Positions 47,112-59,438 of a DNA stretch of 64,000 bases are shown one piece after another (position 1 is the stretch's first letter; every line of letters begins with the position of its first letter). Both the position numbers and the translations under genes were made by a program. The notes under the pieces were generated by a model. The model saw only the letters and a list, made by a program, of their open reading frames with translations. It was not told the DNA's origin and did no database searches. Origin of the DNA: Cinnamomum chago (Eukaryota > Streptophyta > Magnoliopsida > Laurales > Lauraceae); assembly GCA_038049695.1 (NCBI GenBank), contig CP142451.1, positions 45,333,001 through 45,397,000 on the forward strand. Reading direction: 5' to 3'.

Positions 47112-48370
47112 ACCACAGGAGTACTTTTCCACTGGGTGGCCCGTTTTCCGACTGTTTTCGCATTTCAGGAATTTCAGCCCCTGTAGTTTTCCGAAAATCC
47201 GATTCTTGATGCTTGAAATCGATTGATCTTCATCAACATTTCGGATCAGCAGTCAAGAGCATGAAATCATCATTGATCGCTCCAAGATCGCCAACCGGTT
47301 GACAAAAAAAGTACACTTTATGTCCGACCAATCGAGAAATTGACAAGACAGATGTCACCGGCCCACTGGCACCGATCAATGTTTGAATTTGTATCGCCAT
47401 CTGACATCAAACAACATGTGGATCCATCGGCGATCGCAACAAGAAGAATTCCAAAAGACGCAGCATGGCCCGCGACTCTTCAATTGCCCTGGCAACCACT
47501 TAATGCAGTTAATTGACCCATTTTATGACAAATTACTGCGGTCATTAACCCATTATTTTGGACGGCCCAATCAGATTCAAGGATAAAGGAGTTACAAGTC
47601 CAAGTAATCATGATATTAAAACCATGAAACTCCTCTCATCATGGAGAATAAGGGCGATTAAATGCCCATCATTCTCCATCGGCCAATCATATTCAAGGAA
47701 AAAGGAGTTACAAAATCAAAGAATTAAAACTTGTAACTCCTCTCATCATGGAGCATCAATGCCATCAATGCTCATAAACCCACCTTATGGCCACCAAAAG
47801 CCTATAAAAAGGGGGTCATTCCAAGAAGAAAGGGTCCAGAAAAATCAAAGAAAAATCCCAAAGAATTCTCGAAGAAATATATGCACAAACAAGCTCTCCT
47901 TCTTCGAAGGAACTCTGCTACAAGAAACACCACAAGGTGATCGAAGTCCCTCGGGGAGCCATCCCCCCAAGATCCCCTCTCCTTCTGTCCAACACGGCCT
48001 AAACGCGGCTTTTCATCCCGTTACTCGGTTTTTTATTGGATATAGGACCTCCCATCAGTCTTTATCCTCTAAAAAGTTGAGGACCAAGCCAAGCCAAAGA
48101 ACCAAAGCATCATGTGTTCTCATCTGAAGGACGATGAAGAAGTCCATACATGACTTGCGACCATCGATCTGAACGAGTCCCCGCAATCTCGTGAGAAGTT
48201 AGATTCTTTTTTTCACTTTTGTATTCTTTGAAAAGAGACAAAAAATTCACATTTCTTGTCTTTCATTATTGATGAGATTTGTAAATCGCCTTTCACGGCA
48301 AACAAAATGAAACCGCCTCTCACGGCAGTAAAAAAAAATTTTGTTTCGAAAATGACTATTTTGGTTTTGC
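47112..48370 (+). repeat. LTR-like promoter region, family not assigned
   Basis: A CTATAAAAAGG box at 47802-47812 precedes a Lys/Ser-codon-rich stretch and a T-rich region ending near 48260, an arrangement that suggests the U3-R-U5 of an LTR whose 5' end is lost at the junction with copy D. Upstream, a block of about 75-80 bp (CGGCCCAATCA...CTCATCATGGAG, 47563-47645 and 47681-47755) occurs twice. CGCCTTTCACGGCA-like blocks repeat at 48288-48330. No primer-binding site was recognised. The 189-codon frame at 47558-48127 has no domain I can name. Confidence 0.45.
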
Positions 48371-48750
48371 CGAAAATTGTGTTTTGAAAATGACCCTTTC
48401 GAAAAAATTGCCTTTCACATCATTTACCAACCCTTTCGGCGGAAATCCGGCGACCCGGATTTCCAGGGTCGCCGGCTACCATGCACCCATGGTCGCCAGC
48501 GACCATGGGCCGGGGTTGCCGCCAGTGACCATGGGTTCTTTCCCCCTTTTTTGGTCACCGTCTTTCGGCCGTTTTTTTTTATCTTTTTCGATCCTTTTTT
48601 CTCCTGTATTTTCTTGATATTTTTCCTCGTTTATTGGCTTCATTCTCCAAAAGAAAACCTACCGAGAAGCCTTGCAAATCGGAGCACAAAGTTTCCGATC
48701 TTTCGAGAAAGCCGAAGACTTTGTCGCCTATTTTCCGTCAGAAGTCGAAA
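48371..48750. other. No gene seen; GC-rich stretch
   Basis: Contains CCGGCGACCCGG and several ACCATGGG repeats (48470-48535) followed by a T-rich run. Open frames on the plus strand here lack any recognisable domain. Confidence 0.5.
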
Positions 48751-49580
48751 CTAGGTCAAACGATATCGGAATGACCTGAAATTTGAGGAGAATCCTCCTA
48801 AGCATTAGATAGGACCAACCATGGGCTTTTCCTTGAGTTTCGGAGTCGTGTGGGGTCCTATCGCCAATAGACTTGATTTTCTTACGAGGGAGATACCACG
48901 CTTTGATGTGTGGTCAACCGATGTCCGATTGACTTGAAATTTGACGGGGAGCCTATTGAAGTCATTTTGAGATGACCCATTAGCTCTGATTTAGATGTCA
49001 TAGTCCCGAGAAGCTCCGTCGCTGGGGGCCTTGATTTTGTTTCCGAGCATCAAAGTAGGATGAAACGTCGTCGGAATGACTTGAAATTTGACGTGCAGCC
49101 CTTTGGGAGCACGTTGAAGCCACCCATGTGCTCGGTTTGATGAGTGATGGCCTCGGTGGTTCTCTCCTCCGAGAGGCTTGATTTTACTACTCGAGGGTTG
49201 ATGGAGGGTCAAACGTTGTCGGTTTGACTTGAAATTTGACACGGAGCCTTTTGGAGGTATTTTGAGACCAACCATATGCTCGGATCAAAGTTTTTATGTC
49301 TTCGACACTGTCGTCGCTAGGAGCGCCTGTTCAGCTACCGGAGGACTGAAGTTAGACCAAATGATGCTGGAATGGTCTGAAACTTTACATGGAGCCTCCT
49401 AGTGGCATTTTGAGGTCAGTTGTGTGCTCTGTTTTGTGTGTTAGGATCTTTGGCTTCACCTCCGCCGAGAGCTCCTACTCAGCTGCTGGAGGAGTGAAGT
49501 TAGGCCAAATGATGTTGAAATGGCCTGAAACTTCAGATGCACCTCTCTTTTAGTTGTCTTGAAGATCTTGCAGTTTTTGT
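48750..49580 (+). repeat. Degenerate ~150-bp tandem repeat, about six units
   Basis: The phrase (A/T)TGACTTGAAATTTGAC recurs at about 48770, 48928, 49076, 49225, 49375 and 49523, each time followed by GGAGCC and then TTTTGAG or similar and an ACCAACCAT-like block. Units are only roughly 60-75 percent alike by eye, so the array is old. Such arrays are common in 5' untranslated regions of plant gypsy elements; which element owned this one is not clear. Confidence 0.8.
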
Positions 49581-49702
49581 TTGGTTCTGGCAAGATTTGA
49601 CGCTTGAAGTGGCATTGCCTGTTTGTGGTAGGATGCAGCTTCATGTAGCTTTCGATGTTGAAGAGGCAAAGTGACATTTTTTGGTGTCAACATTGTACGG
49701 TT

Positions 49703-50209
49703 TCTGGAGTCTTCTAACTTAAGAAAATAATCCAAGTTTATCAAGAAATTGCCTAACACACCGTCTGACAGTCCACAATCAACTGTAATTGGATCTCGAT
49801 ATGCTATTTACATAACTTACTGATTAACAGCTGCTCACATATTCCCTTATTAACTCCCCATCTGCGACATCGAAAAGCTGAAAATCCTGCCAAAGTCCTT
49901 TGAGAACCACATGCTAAGCCCACAAAACTCTGACTCTCTAGCGTGAAAACAAGCAAACAATACAAAATATGTACAGAGACATTAAATTCTCCCCCACTAG
50001 AAAAGAATTTTGTCCTCCAAACTCCCTAACAACACGGACAAGAATACGAGACAAAAATGGTCTCTCCCACTAAAGCAAAAACAAACCCGAACTCACAGAA
50101 ACGATGGCCAACATAAACAAAATCCACACGGTCTAAGGAGTCCTCACCACACGTCTTAAGGTTCCTAGAGTGTTTTATTTCCTAGAAACTTGCCGCTCTA
50201 ATACCAGTC
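49703..50209 (-). mobile_element. Gypsy-like element G: internal 5' end
   Basis: The minus strand matches F's internal start (36616-37118), including the CCCCCACTAGAAAAGAATT complement. It holds a mutated primer-binding site at 50197-50208 (minus strand TGGTATTAGAGC). It ends at about 49703, where the unrelated tandem repeats begin. No coding sequence. Confidence 0.8.
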
Positions 50210-52661
50210 TGTCACGACCCCAAAACCGAACTCCTATAGCAGTCCAATCTTGGGGGGCATGATTTTTTGGAATAATTAAAATTTTTGTTTTCCCCAAGAT
50301 CCGCGGGTGAGTAAGAAAAAATTTCCAAACACATCAAGAACATTTCGGAGAAGCTTATGTGGCATTGCGATCCGGAGTCCGTGGCCATCGGATTCTGCAT
50401 CGCACCCAACCTATCAACGTAAAGCTATCATAGCAATGCTCAAACTTAAACTAGAACAAACCAAGATAGTAACATGGACACAGCTGACAGTAACAGGTTA
50501 ATCATTACCCAAGCATATTCATGTTATAAATTAACAAGTTCATTAATTACAATCCCAAAGAAAAAGGCTAACAAAAGTCGTACAAAATAACCAGCTAAGA
50601 ACAAATGCTACCCAAGTGTGTAATGTAACTCCGGAGACAAGCACAATGTTTATATATATGACATCACTGACACAACAAACTTGCAAAACTCGTGGCTTCA
50701 CAGCCACCTGCACATGTACTAGCTTAAGACGAGAACCTGCTACCTAAGGCACCAAAGTATAGTATATCAGACACGACGGTCTAACAGGTGATCAATTTAG
50801 GCAAGAACATAAACAAAATTAAAGTTTAAAAGAAACAATATTTGAAACAATTTACTGAATTTAAAAAAAATACATGACTAAGATACATTTCGAAGAAATG
50901 AAAGTCCATGAACCATATACAAAATGAAACTAGCATGAATACATATAATATCATGATTAGTAAAACCATTTTTCAATACCAAAGCACATTTGAAAGTCCC
51001 CGAGAAATCATACAAAGTTTGGAAGTTAAGAACATTGAAATCAATGTACAAGATAGAAACCATGGGAATAAAACTGATTGAGCGGATGGCAACCACATGA
51101 AGCTATATTCTCTGTCACCGAAGTGACGAGAGCACTCACGATAATAACTCTCTGTCACATAAAGTGAAGGGAGACACAATCATATAATTATAGTAACCCA
51201 GTATAGCTGGGCATCACACACAAGTCCCGCCACAGAACGGGCTGAATAACACTCGTGATATTCCAAGCTGCAGGTAGGCACGAAGATTTAAGGACCCAAG
51301 GCGGTTGATCAAACCAGCAAGGTCGTCTAAGCTGAGTGGTGCTGACATGAAAATCCACACGAAAATCCATGCGAAGCTTTACAAATCACAACTATATTCC
51401 TGAATTGATAAGGGATTACTCTGCACACTAGAAATAGCCACACATGTGCGAAAAATGATATGAGTAGCCCTATCAAAAAGCACACACGACGTGGCAAGCC
51501 ACACGAAATCCACAACTGTCACTAAGTCAAAACCTTTACAATTCTGAATTATTACAAACCAATGCCTTCTCAAGTCAAAACCTTTACAATTCCAAATTAT
51601 TGCAAACCAATGCCTTTTCAAGTCAAAACCTTGGAAACATTCTTTTCAAGATGATACAAATTGCAAAGTGAGAGTTTGGTTTAAAAATCACGAATCCATA
51701 TCACACATCCTCATCAATACCTTGGGACTGTAACCGCTGAGTTAGTATACACTTTGAGATCCCATGTCGTTCATTTGTTTAGATAGTGCCCATTTTTCAA
51801 TGACATTAAAGATACCAAGATGTACACATCGACCAAGAAGGGTCCAAAGGTGATTGGGATAGAAAACCCTGCCTTTCTCTTCATTTCTAAAAATCTGGGT
51901 AAAATTCGGTCACTTATCGGTTGGTCGGTTGGCTGTCAGTTAGCTGACAAGGGTCAAGTCAGTGAGCCGACAGTTAACCGACAGCTAGCCGACCCATTAA
52001 GAACAGGGAAATCAGCTTACTGGAATTGGAGTTTAGTGAGGTTTTTAGAGAGAAAATGAGCAAGGAGGAGAGGAAGGAACTCAGCTCTGTAGCTACTGAA
52101 ACCCAGCTGAGAAAAACATTGGAAATGAGGAAGAAAGAGGATGGGCGGTTTATATACAAAGTCATGAGTGGGGCCCCCAACTATTAGTTCTTCATGGGCT
52201 CGGAACTGGGCTTTCTGGGCCTTAGATGAAATCGATGAAGAAGACTAAAATGATCCTCATAAAATCTAGTTTTCAAAAAAGTATGTTTTTGACATGGTTT
52301 AGGAATTTCGAAATTTGGGCTTAAATTTCAATGTGAAAAGGCTGTTTTGCCCCTAGGGCTTTGATTTTCTAAGTTTCGAATCGGATCGGGCTAAACACAA
52401 AAGTTGTTGGGGCTAATTTGACCTATCAAAGGAAACCAAAATTGAAAATTTTCAAAATCAAGAACAATCCCCTCACGCTGACACGTGCAACCTAAGGCAT
52501 CCCCAGGTTGCCAGACTGGGTCCAACAGCTCTCAAAATTCCCAAAAGCTTTAGAAAACTATTCTAAACCACAAACCAACTCGATTATGCTCAAAACTCAC
52601 TGTAAGAACTAACCCACAGCTAAACACACACTATCACAAAATTAGGGGTCGAGGTCTTACA
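50210..52661 (-). repeat. Element G 5' LTR (2452 bp)
   Basis: Plus-strand bounds are TGTCACGACC and GGTCTTACA; in element direction it runs TGTAAGACC to GTCGTGACA. It is related to the F and 53218 LTRs at its ends only. A TATA-like sequence lies at 52149-52161 (minus). A 48-bp tandem repeat with AAGTCAAAACCTTTACAATT occurs at 51524-51633. A cluster of CGGTTGG, GTCAGTTAGCTGAC and CCGACAGTTAACCGAC elements lies at 51915-51995. CAAGT at 52662 may be its target site. Confidence 0.8.
51915..51995 (-). repeat. GTCAGTTAGCTGAC / CCGACAG near-palindromes in G LTR
   Basis: TGTCAGTTAGCTGACA (51936-51951) is a near-perfect 16-base palindrome. It is flanked by ATCGGTTGGTCGGTT on the left and AACCGACAGCTAGCCGAC on the right, which are largely complementary to each other. 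In the transcribed direction this could fold into a long hairpin. Confidence 0.7.
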
Positions 52662-53217
52662 CAAGTGTAAACAAATTAATACTAAGATCGATTGACTGAA
52701 CATGCAATTAATACCCCACCTAAAAGTTTAATTCAGGTCCGAGATTTCCATTGACATGCTAAGACATTACGAAATGCCTTTATGTGCATTTAAGGCTCGG
52801 ATGTCGGGTGTAAGATGATATTAGTGCTCCTGAAGATGTTGAGATCTGTAAGCCTTAATGGATCATATATTTGGCTCAATAATGTCTCAAGCATGCCTCT
52901 GAAACTCCAAGGGGTGTTACACAACTGAAACTACTCCATTTTGTAGTCCGAGGATCAAGGTCATGTGAGTCCAAGTTACAAGGCCAATTCCTAAGTCTAA
53001 GGTACTAGGTTCAAGCTTGAAGAATCATGATTAGTTTTTATCTAATTGTCCACTAGAGGGGGGAAAACAATGTCCCTAAATATGGTGCACAAGCCCCAAG
53101 AATATGTTGGAAGAGAGTGGAAGAAAAGGGTCTTAAATAGTCCAAGACCAAGGCCCCAAATAGGGCCAACACTTTACATAAAATGTGAGCCACTCTGACC
53201 AACTGAGTGTAAGACCT
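52662..53217. other. Unassigned sequence
   Basis: AT-rich; no reading frame, LTR or repeat recognised. It continues at 56340-56360 and 59444-60578 when the two solo LTRs and their duplications are removed, so these three pieces are one ancient locus. Confidence 0.5.
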
Positions 53218-56200
53218 TGACCCAAGAGAACTCGATTAGTGTTAATTAAGTCGTGTGTTAGTCTGAAGCGTGATTAGTAGTCTTTGACTAAGTTGGGTTT
53301 GGAATATCTTTTGATATAGTTTTGGGGAATTTTGAGTGCTTTGGTGACTAGTGGGGCCCTTTGGGGGTTCCTTTTATGCCTTTGCGTTTACTAGGGAATT
53401 TATCGGAGATTCTTGTATTAATTTTTTTAATCCCGTTTTGTTTATCTTGTTAATCCTTACAACTTTTATGTTGATCCTGTGCTCGTCCGAGATCCCGAAA
53501 CCCGATTTCCTAGCCTTGAGGGCAAAACAGTCTTTTTACACTGAATCTACCCAAAACTTGATATCCCCGAAACCCGCAAAACATATACTTTTTGGAAACT
53601 AGATATTTCGACGATCACTTTTCTCTTCTTTGTCGAATTTATCCGAAGTCTCGAAAACCATGATTTCAGCCCAATGAGATTATTAATAATGGAGCCCACT
53701 CCCCACTTGTTTATAAAGAAACCCTTCTCCCTCATTTCCCTTTTTTCCAGCCCAAACCAAACACCAAGCTAGGGTCTCCCTTCCTTATTCTTCTTATTGT
53801 TTCTCCATCCTCAATCCACTCCCAAACTTGTACCAATATGAGATTTGAGGCCATCATCTTCTTCATCTCTTTGAGAGCTCTCTCTTAATAGCATTTGTAG
53901 AGGAAACCACCTACTCCAAGACCTCCTTTGGTACTAACCTAGCATTTTGAAGAACTCTCATGTAAGTAATCCTTCCCCTCTTTTGATATTGTTTTCTCCT
54001 AGCCTAAGAGAATCTCCATTTCCATTGTAGACGCTTCTTCCTCCCCATTCCATGTTTTGACTCTTATAGGGTTTTGTTTTGGGGGTTTTTGCTTATAGCT
54101 TGGACCATTGACTTGGAAAGCTTGATTTGAGCTTGGATTGCTTATTAGAGACTATAAGGCAAGTGGATGAATTGATTTTTATGACCTTTCAATGATTTTA
54201 TAAGGAATGTGATTTATTGTATTGTTTTCCACTCATGCCCATTTAATGCATTGACTTGAAATAAATGTTCATGAAAGAGCCTCGATAGTGTATTTATTGT
54301 CATGGAAATGCTTTGATTTATAGCATTCAATGTTATCTTGTTCTATCTCAAACGTACTCTTGTGTGTAGTGCTTTTCTTTCCTCTTTTCCTTGTATTTGG
54401 ATGTGATATTGTTGGAGGAGGTTAGAATGAATGTTGTTGAAAATTTGATATTGATTTGGATGAAATTTTGAATTCATCATTTGGTGTATTCAAGGGGCTA
54501 AAAAGGAGATTTTAGAAGGAGGAGAAATGTCCCGGAACCAGTTTCTGGACAGTTCGCTCGAACGAACATGACACATCACTCGAGCAAAGTATCCAGAAAA
54601 GGGTTCGTGCCATTCCAGTGGACAGTTCGCTCGAGCGGACCCTTCACCGCTCGAGCGAACCCTCCCAGAACTCGTTCCAGAGAGTAGTTAGTTCGAGCGA
54701 ACCGAATCTTCGCTCGAGCCAACCACCTACTGGATGAGTTCGCTCAAGCGACCTCAACTTCGCTCGAGCAAACCCACCCAGACAATCATTCCAGAGAGTT
54801 CACCGCTCAAGCGAACCTCCAGTCCTCTCAAGCGATGGGTACTGTTCACCTGGGACTGTTTTGGGAGCACTAATGAAATGTCTAAATGTTTGAGAAAGGT
54901 CTGTTGAGAGCCCTATTGTAATGAGAAGAACCGTTCTTATGATTGAACATCCATTCGTGAAGAAAACCACATCACAAAGAATCTGTTTGAAGTCTTGAAA
55001 ATCCGAAGTGTATAAGGACCCCGAAATGTTCCCAAACTCAAGGAGTACCAAGTTTCTATCGATTTAGACATACGGGATCCCTATTCACTTCGAACAAAAC
55101 TTGAGCCTGAAACTTCGATTGTTTATTGTACCTTACCGTTCCCGAGATTTATACTACACGGCTTGTTTTCCCGAAAGCATCGAAATTACACTTGTAACAG
55201 TTACTCATCTTGAAGTGCATTGCCCCACATGAAATGACAGTTGTGCCTTTGAGCACCCCCGTCCTGCCCGTTTATTTACTTGTACTTAATTTATTTACAC
55301 ATGTCTCGATTTGTTATTTGACCTATGAGTCGGCACCACTAAGCTTGGATAACCTTGTCGGTCTGATTCACTTATTTGGAGATCCCCTTTCGTCCCGCCA
55401 GCTGCAGTTTGGATCCCGGTACCTGGTTATTACCGTGGTCTTGTCCCGATTCCGCAGATTGCTACTGTGGTTCGCGATGCCCGGCTCGTTACCGTGGTCA
55501 TGTATAGTATATTATATATATATATGTATATTTCATTGTACCTCCTCACTATGGTGACTGAGGTCAACGCCTTGATCTTGCTATGTCACTTTGGTGATAG
55601 AGGATTTAGCTATGTGTGGTTGCCTTCTTGCTTGTTTCCCGACTTCCTTGGATACCCATACATGTTTTACATTGTACTTATGCTTTCATTAAATGATTTG
55701 ATTCTTTTATGAAGTTATTGATCGAACAGGTTTAAATGCTTTTAAAGGTAAATGTATTTATTATTGAATTGTTATGTCTTTTCACCCATTTGCCAAACCG
55801 TCGTGTTTGACCCACTCTTTGGTACTCAGGTCCCGTTGTCGGTTACCTCGAGGAGGAGCCAGAGGAGGCGGTTGGTGAACCGCAACGCTTAGTTGAGTGG
55901 CGTGCTGATGATGTCGTGTAGACATTCGATTGCTATGAGAGACATAATATTTTGGGAACGTTTAACCATTCTTTGGAAATTGGTATTTTGTTTATATTGG
56001 CTTTTGTTGGCCTCTATTTTTGGGAATGTAATTAAATGATCTCTTGTATAAACTTTAACTTACTTTTGGGAAACATGCTAATGATCATTGCTCATTCTGA
56101 TACAGTATTATACTTGTGTTATTCTCCTTATGACTAGAGATGGTTTGAATATTTGATTTGCTACATGCTTCCGCACTTAAAAGAAATGTTCATATATGGT

Positions 56201-56334
56201 TGTGATATCCTCACCGCGGACACCTGTGGGAAATTAAATAAATGTGCACACCTTACACTCATCACCTAACACCAATCTCACCAATTAGTCCCGATCCCGG
56301 ATTAGTTCGATAGACCTGGTCCGGGGTCGCGACA
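53218..56334 (+). mobile_element. Solo gypsy-like LTR (3117 bp)
   Basis: TGTAAGACC... to ...GTCGCGACA with perfect CTGAG duplications at 53213-53217 and 56335-56339 and no internal region, so it arose by recombination between the two LTRs of one element. It is a diverged relative of F LTRs, sharing GGGGCCCTTTGGGGGTTCC, TCGACGATCA and the block equivalent to 40880-41280. A TATA-like TTTATAAAG is at 53710-53718. The LTR fragment at 1682-1797 belongs to this family. Confidence 0.92.
54550..54837 (+). repeat. CTCGAGCG palindrome cluster in solo LTR
   Basis: About ten degenerate TCGCTCGAGCGA copies (for example near 54552, 54577, 54625, 54648, 54690, 54709, 54739, 54760, 54803). The position relative to TATA is like F's, but many copies carry one or two changes (CTCAAGCG, CTCGAGCA), consistent with greater age. 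Confidence 0.85.
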
Positions 56335-56360
56335 CTGAGCATACCATGAGTCTTGTTAAG
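56335..56360. other. Spacer between two solo LTRs
   Basis: CTGAG (56335-56339, right duplication of the left LTR), 16 bases, then TTAAG (56356-56360, left duplication of the right LTR). Two separate insertions thus fell 21 bases apart. Confidence 0.88.
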
Positions 56361-59300
56361 TGTCACACCCCCCAAACCTGATTAGAGAATAAACCGGATC
56401 CGGGGAGTGAGATTTTGGGCTAATTAAATTTTTTGCCCTTTTTGCCAACAGATCATAAGTCCTTTGTAAGGATATTTCACTTGAAACTTCATTAAATATA
56501 GGAATTGCAAAACTTATCATAAATCAAGTCATATTTAATATCAAAGCAAGGAAATACTCAATCTCATTAACAATTAAAGTTGAATCAAAGAACAAGTAAA
56601 ACTAAACAAAGACAATTAGATTATTAACAAATGGTCATCCCAATATCCTAGACCATTTAAAGAACCATAAAGTCAATAATGAGAAAGATCCAACAAGAAA
56701 TAATAAATGATTAATAATAAATCTAAAGGAAGTCCTATGAAGCTCTCTAGTGCTGGGTAAGATGACGCTACTGTACGTCATGATCACGCTACTCTCGCTC
56801 CTCCTCCGCCGCCGGTTGGAGATCCTCTAGGATCTCCTCATCTGCTGGCTCCTCGTAGTACTCACATGTGTTGTCTGCACACTAAGAAACAGAGTCAACG
56901 ATATATTGAGCAATAGATAAGCAAAGTATAAATAAATATAGACTGTCTCAAATATCATAATAAAGACAAGTATATAATCATGTGAATTCAAGGAAGATAA
57001 ACTCGACATAAAAGCATGAATAATAATCACAAGAGTCAATATCAAGATATCCTAGCATCAACTAGCAATAACCACCTTTCACACATTGCAAATGCAAGAA
57101 TTAAGAAGAGAGACTCTGAGGGTGTCCAAGCCACCTCCCGGGGTATCAGTAACAATCCTGTCCATACTACTGATACCAAAGTCTTGCTCCAAAGGGATCC
57201 AAATTCCCAGTCCTAGGAATAGCAGCACGGTCCAAGCCCGCTCCCAGCTATTCTATGCCATGGACACTGTCCAAACCGACTACCCATCCCGATGTCCGAG
57301 TAATCGGCCCATCTCTAAACCCCCAAACTACAACTGGTCATGGCATGCAATCCTTCCCACAGTGGACCCTACCGTGGTCGGATAAAAATAGTGAGTTAGT
57401 GTTTGACGCGAGAATCAAGACAAGTTAGCATAGGGATTATCTCATTTGAGGCAAGTTACAAGACAAGTCCAAACCACCAAATAATCCCTTACATTCTAAC
57501 CACACATGTTTATCAAGTAAATGACACAGGGTGCTAGGGTACACTCTAAGTACAGTCCAAGTCCTAATTCTACAAGGATTTATATTTCATAATTAATTAG
57601 GTATTTTATGCTAGGTGAGTGTACAAAGAAACATCATTAACGGATATGATCATAAGTCACGGAGGAAGTTACAATCCAAACCTAGGCAAGTGTTGTCATC
57701 CATGTACCATACATGATCTAACAGAGTGTGTGGAAATTGGATCAACGATGCATCCATGAAGAATCCTTGGCGTACAATCATGTTAGGCATCAATTGAATC
57801 AATTCCATACGCATTCGGTTAAACCATGCATAATACACGATTACCTAGATGACCATCAAAGCACACCTAGCTTTGATTTCATTCCCATTAATGGTCATGT
57901 GAGAGTAGGTTCAAGGGATCCAATATCTAAGGCCCAAACTTATGTTAAGAGTCTCTTTTCCCAAAAGACAGGGTTTGAATCATTAATCTACATGTCTAAC
58001 TTATTTCTCCATCTCTGAACGTTATGAAACCTGAGCCATTGGATTCTACATCTCGAGGTCTTTCCATGGATAAATAAAACATAGAAATCCAACGGTCAGA
58101 TTAAAAGTTATGGTTGTCCGAAGTTGTCAAATTCTACCACAGTATTCAATCGATCAGACAGGAGGTCCGATCAATCCAACAGGAGTCATTCGATCAATCG
58201 GACAGGAAGTCTGATCAGATCTTGGACACCTCCCAATTAGCTGCAGTTGTCCTCTATCCTATCGATCGGATCTGTCCGATCGATCGGACAGCGGACGACT
58301 CACAGTTAAGGGATATTGTTCCATGTCTGATCGATCCCACAATTTGTCCGATCGATCCGACAATGAACAGTAACCCTTGAATTGGGTTTTCGCCCTCTTC
58401 TTCCTCCAACCATTCCAATGGTTAATCATTCATAAACTGAGCCTCCATGCTCCCCCAACAATCACATTTATTCACAGTAACATGTTATCTAACAATTAAA
58501 CTAATTAAACAATTAGGTCAAACCAACCAAATCCTAACCTAACATGTTAATACCAAATCAATACAAGAAACAAGCTTGGAATTTGGGTATTCTAGCATAT
58601 AATCATCATCAATCAATACAATGCATATCTACTTGCCTCAACCAAGAAGAAGAAGAAATTGGGGAAAACTAGAGGAGAATAACCCTTCTACACAAAATGC
58701 TACCAATCTACACACAAAAGCTTTCAAACAAAACCTAGAACGCGAAGGAAAAGAAAGAGCAAGGGAAGAATCTTGTACAAGCTTAAATCTAAGCAGAAGG
58801 AAGAAAGATTAGGAAATATGATGGTAGGAAAAGCTTACAAACTTAGATCAATGGAGAGAGACGATCGAAAGGAAGAAGATAGGCGGTTTGGATTGTTGAG
58901 TTGGGCTTCCTTTGACTGGTAACCAAGCTTGAGAAGATGAAGAAGGAGGAGAATGTTGCTAGCTTCTTTTCGGTTACAAAGAATGAAAGTACGAAAAGAT
59001 TAGGGTAATTGTAGGTTAAAGAAGATGGGAAAGGGGAAATGACAAGTTTACCTTAAATAAGTGGGTCCGGGAAGAAAAGGATTATTTGAGGGGTTTCTGG
59101 TCATCGGATCGTGACAAGCCAAGAGATAAGCATGATCTACACAAGGAGACCTTTCCAATGATCCCAAAATCACAGAGATTGAAACTTTTTGGAAAAAGAC
59201 CCAATTTTTCCCTAAATTACAAATTACACCCCCCCCCCCCCCCCCCGCGCTAAGGTTAAACATGCTCAGAATCGTACGTAACTCCGCGGACACAATTCTA

Positions 59301-59438
59301 ATAAATAAAGAAACTCACTCATGGTCTAAACCCACCTAAATATCTAACAATATAATTAATTATAATGATAACAGAATAAACGGGCCTATTAATGGGCTTA
59401 ACTAACCCAGTAAGGTCGGGGACCTCGAGGACCTTACA
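56361..59438 (-). mobile_element. Solo gypsy-like LTR (3078 bp)
   Basis: Plus-strand bounds are TGTCACACCC and GACCTTACA, with perfect TTAAG duplications at 56356-56360 and 59439-59443 and no internal region. It is the same family as the LTR starting at 60579. In the transcribed direction it carries the block near 56790-56870 that reads in frame as EEILEDLQP-like residues and resembles one at 60990-61080. A C18-type homopolymer lies at about 59229-59246. A TATA-like TTATTTAAGG complement lies near 59053. Confidence 0.92.
58148..58365 (-). repeat. CGATCGATCGGACA palindrome cluster
   Basis: TCGATCGGATCTGTCCGATCG and its neighbours form seven to eight perfect or degenerate copies of TGTCCGATCGATCGGACA between 58148 and 58365 (the best at 58262-58290 and 58345-58361). 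The cluster lies roughly 700 bases downstream of the presumed TATA box. Confidence 0.88.

Noticed and set aside
47558-48127. 189-codon frame on the plus strand
   Set aside because: No recognisable domain; it spans a duplicated block and a TATA-like box, which fits LTR promoter sequence better than a gene.
59229-59246. Long C run as a functional signal
   Set aside because: A homopolymer of this kind is as likely replication slippage or sequencing error; nothing around it supports a function.
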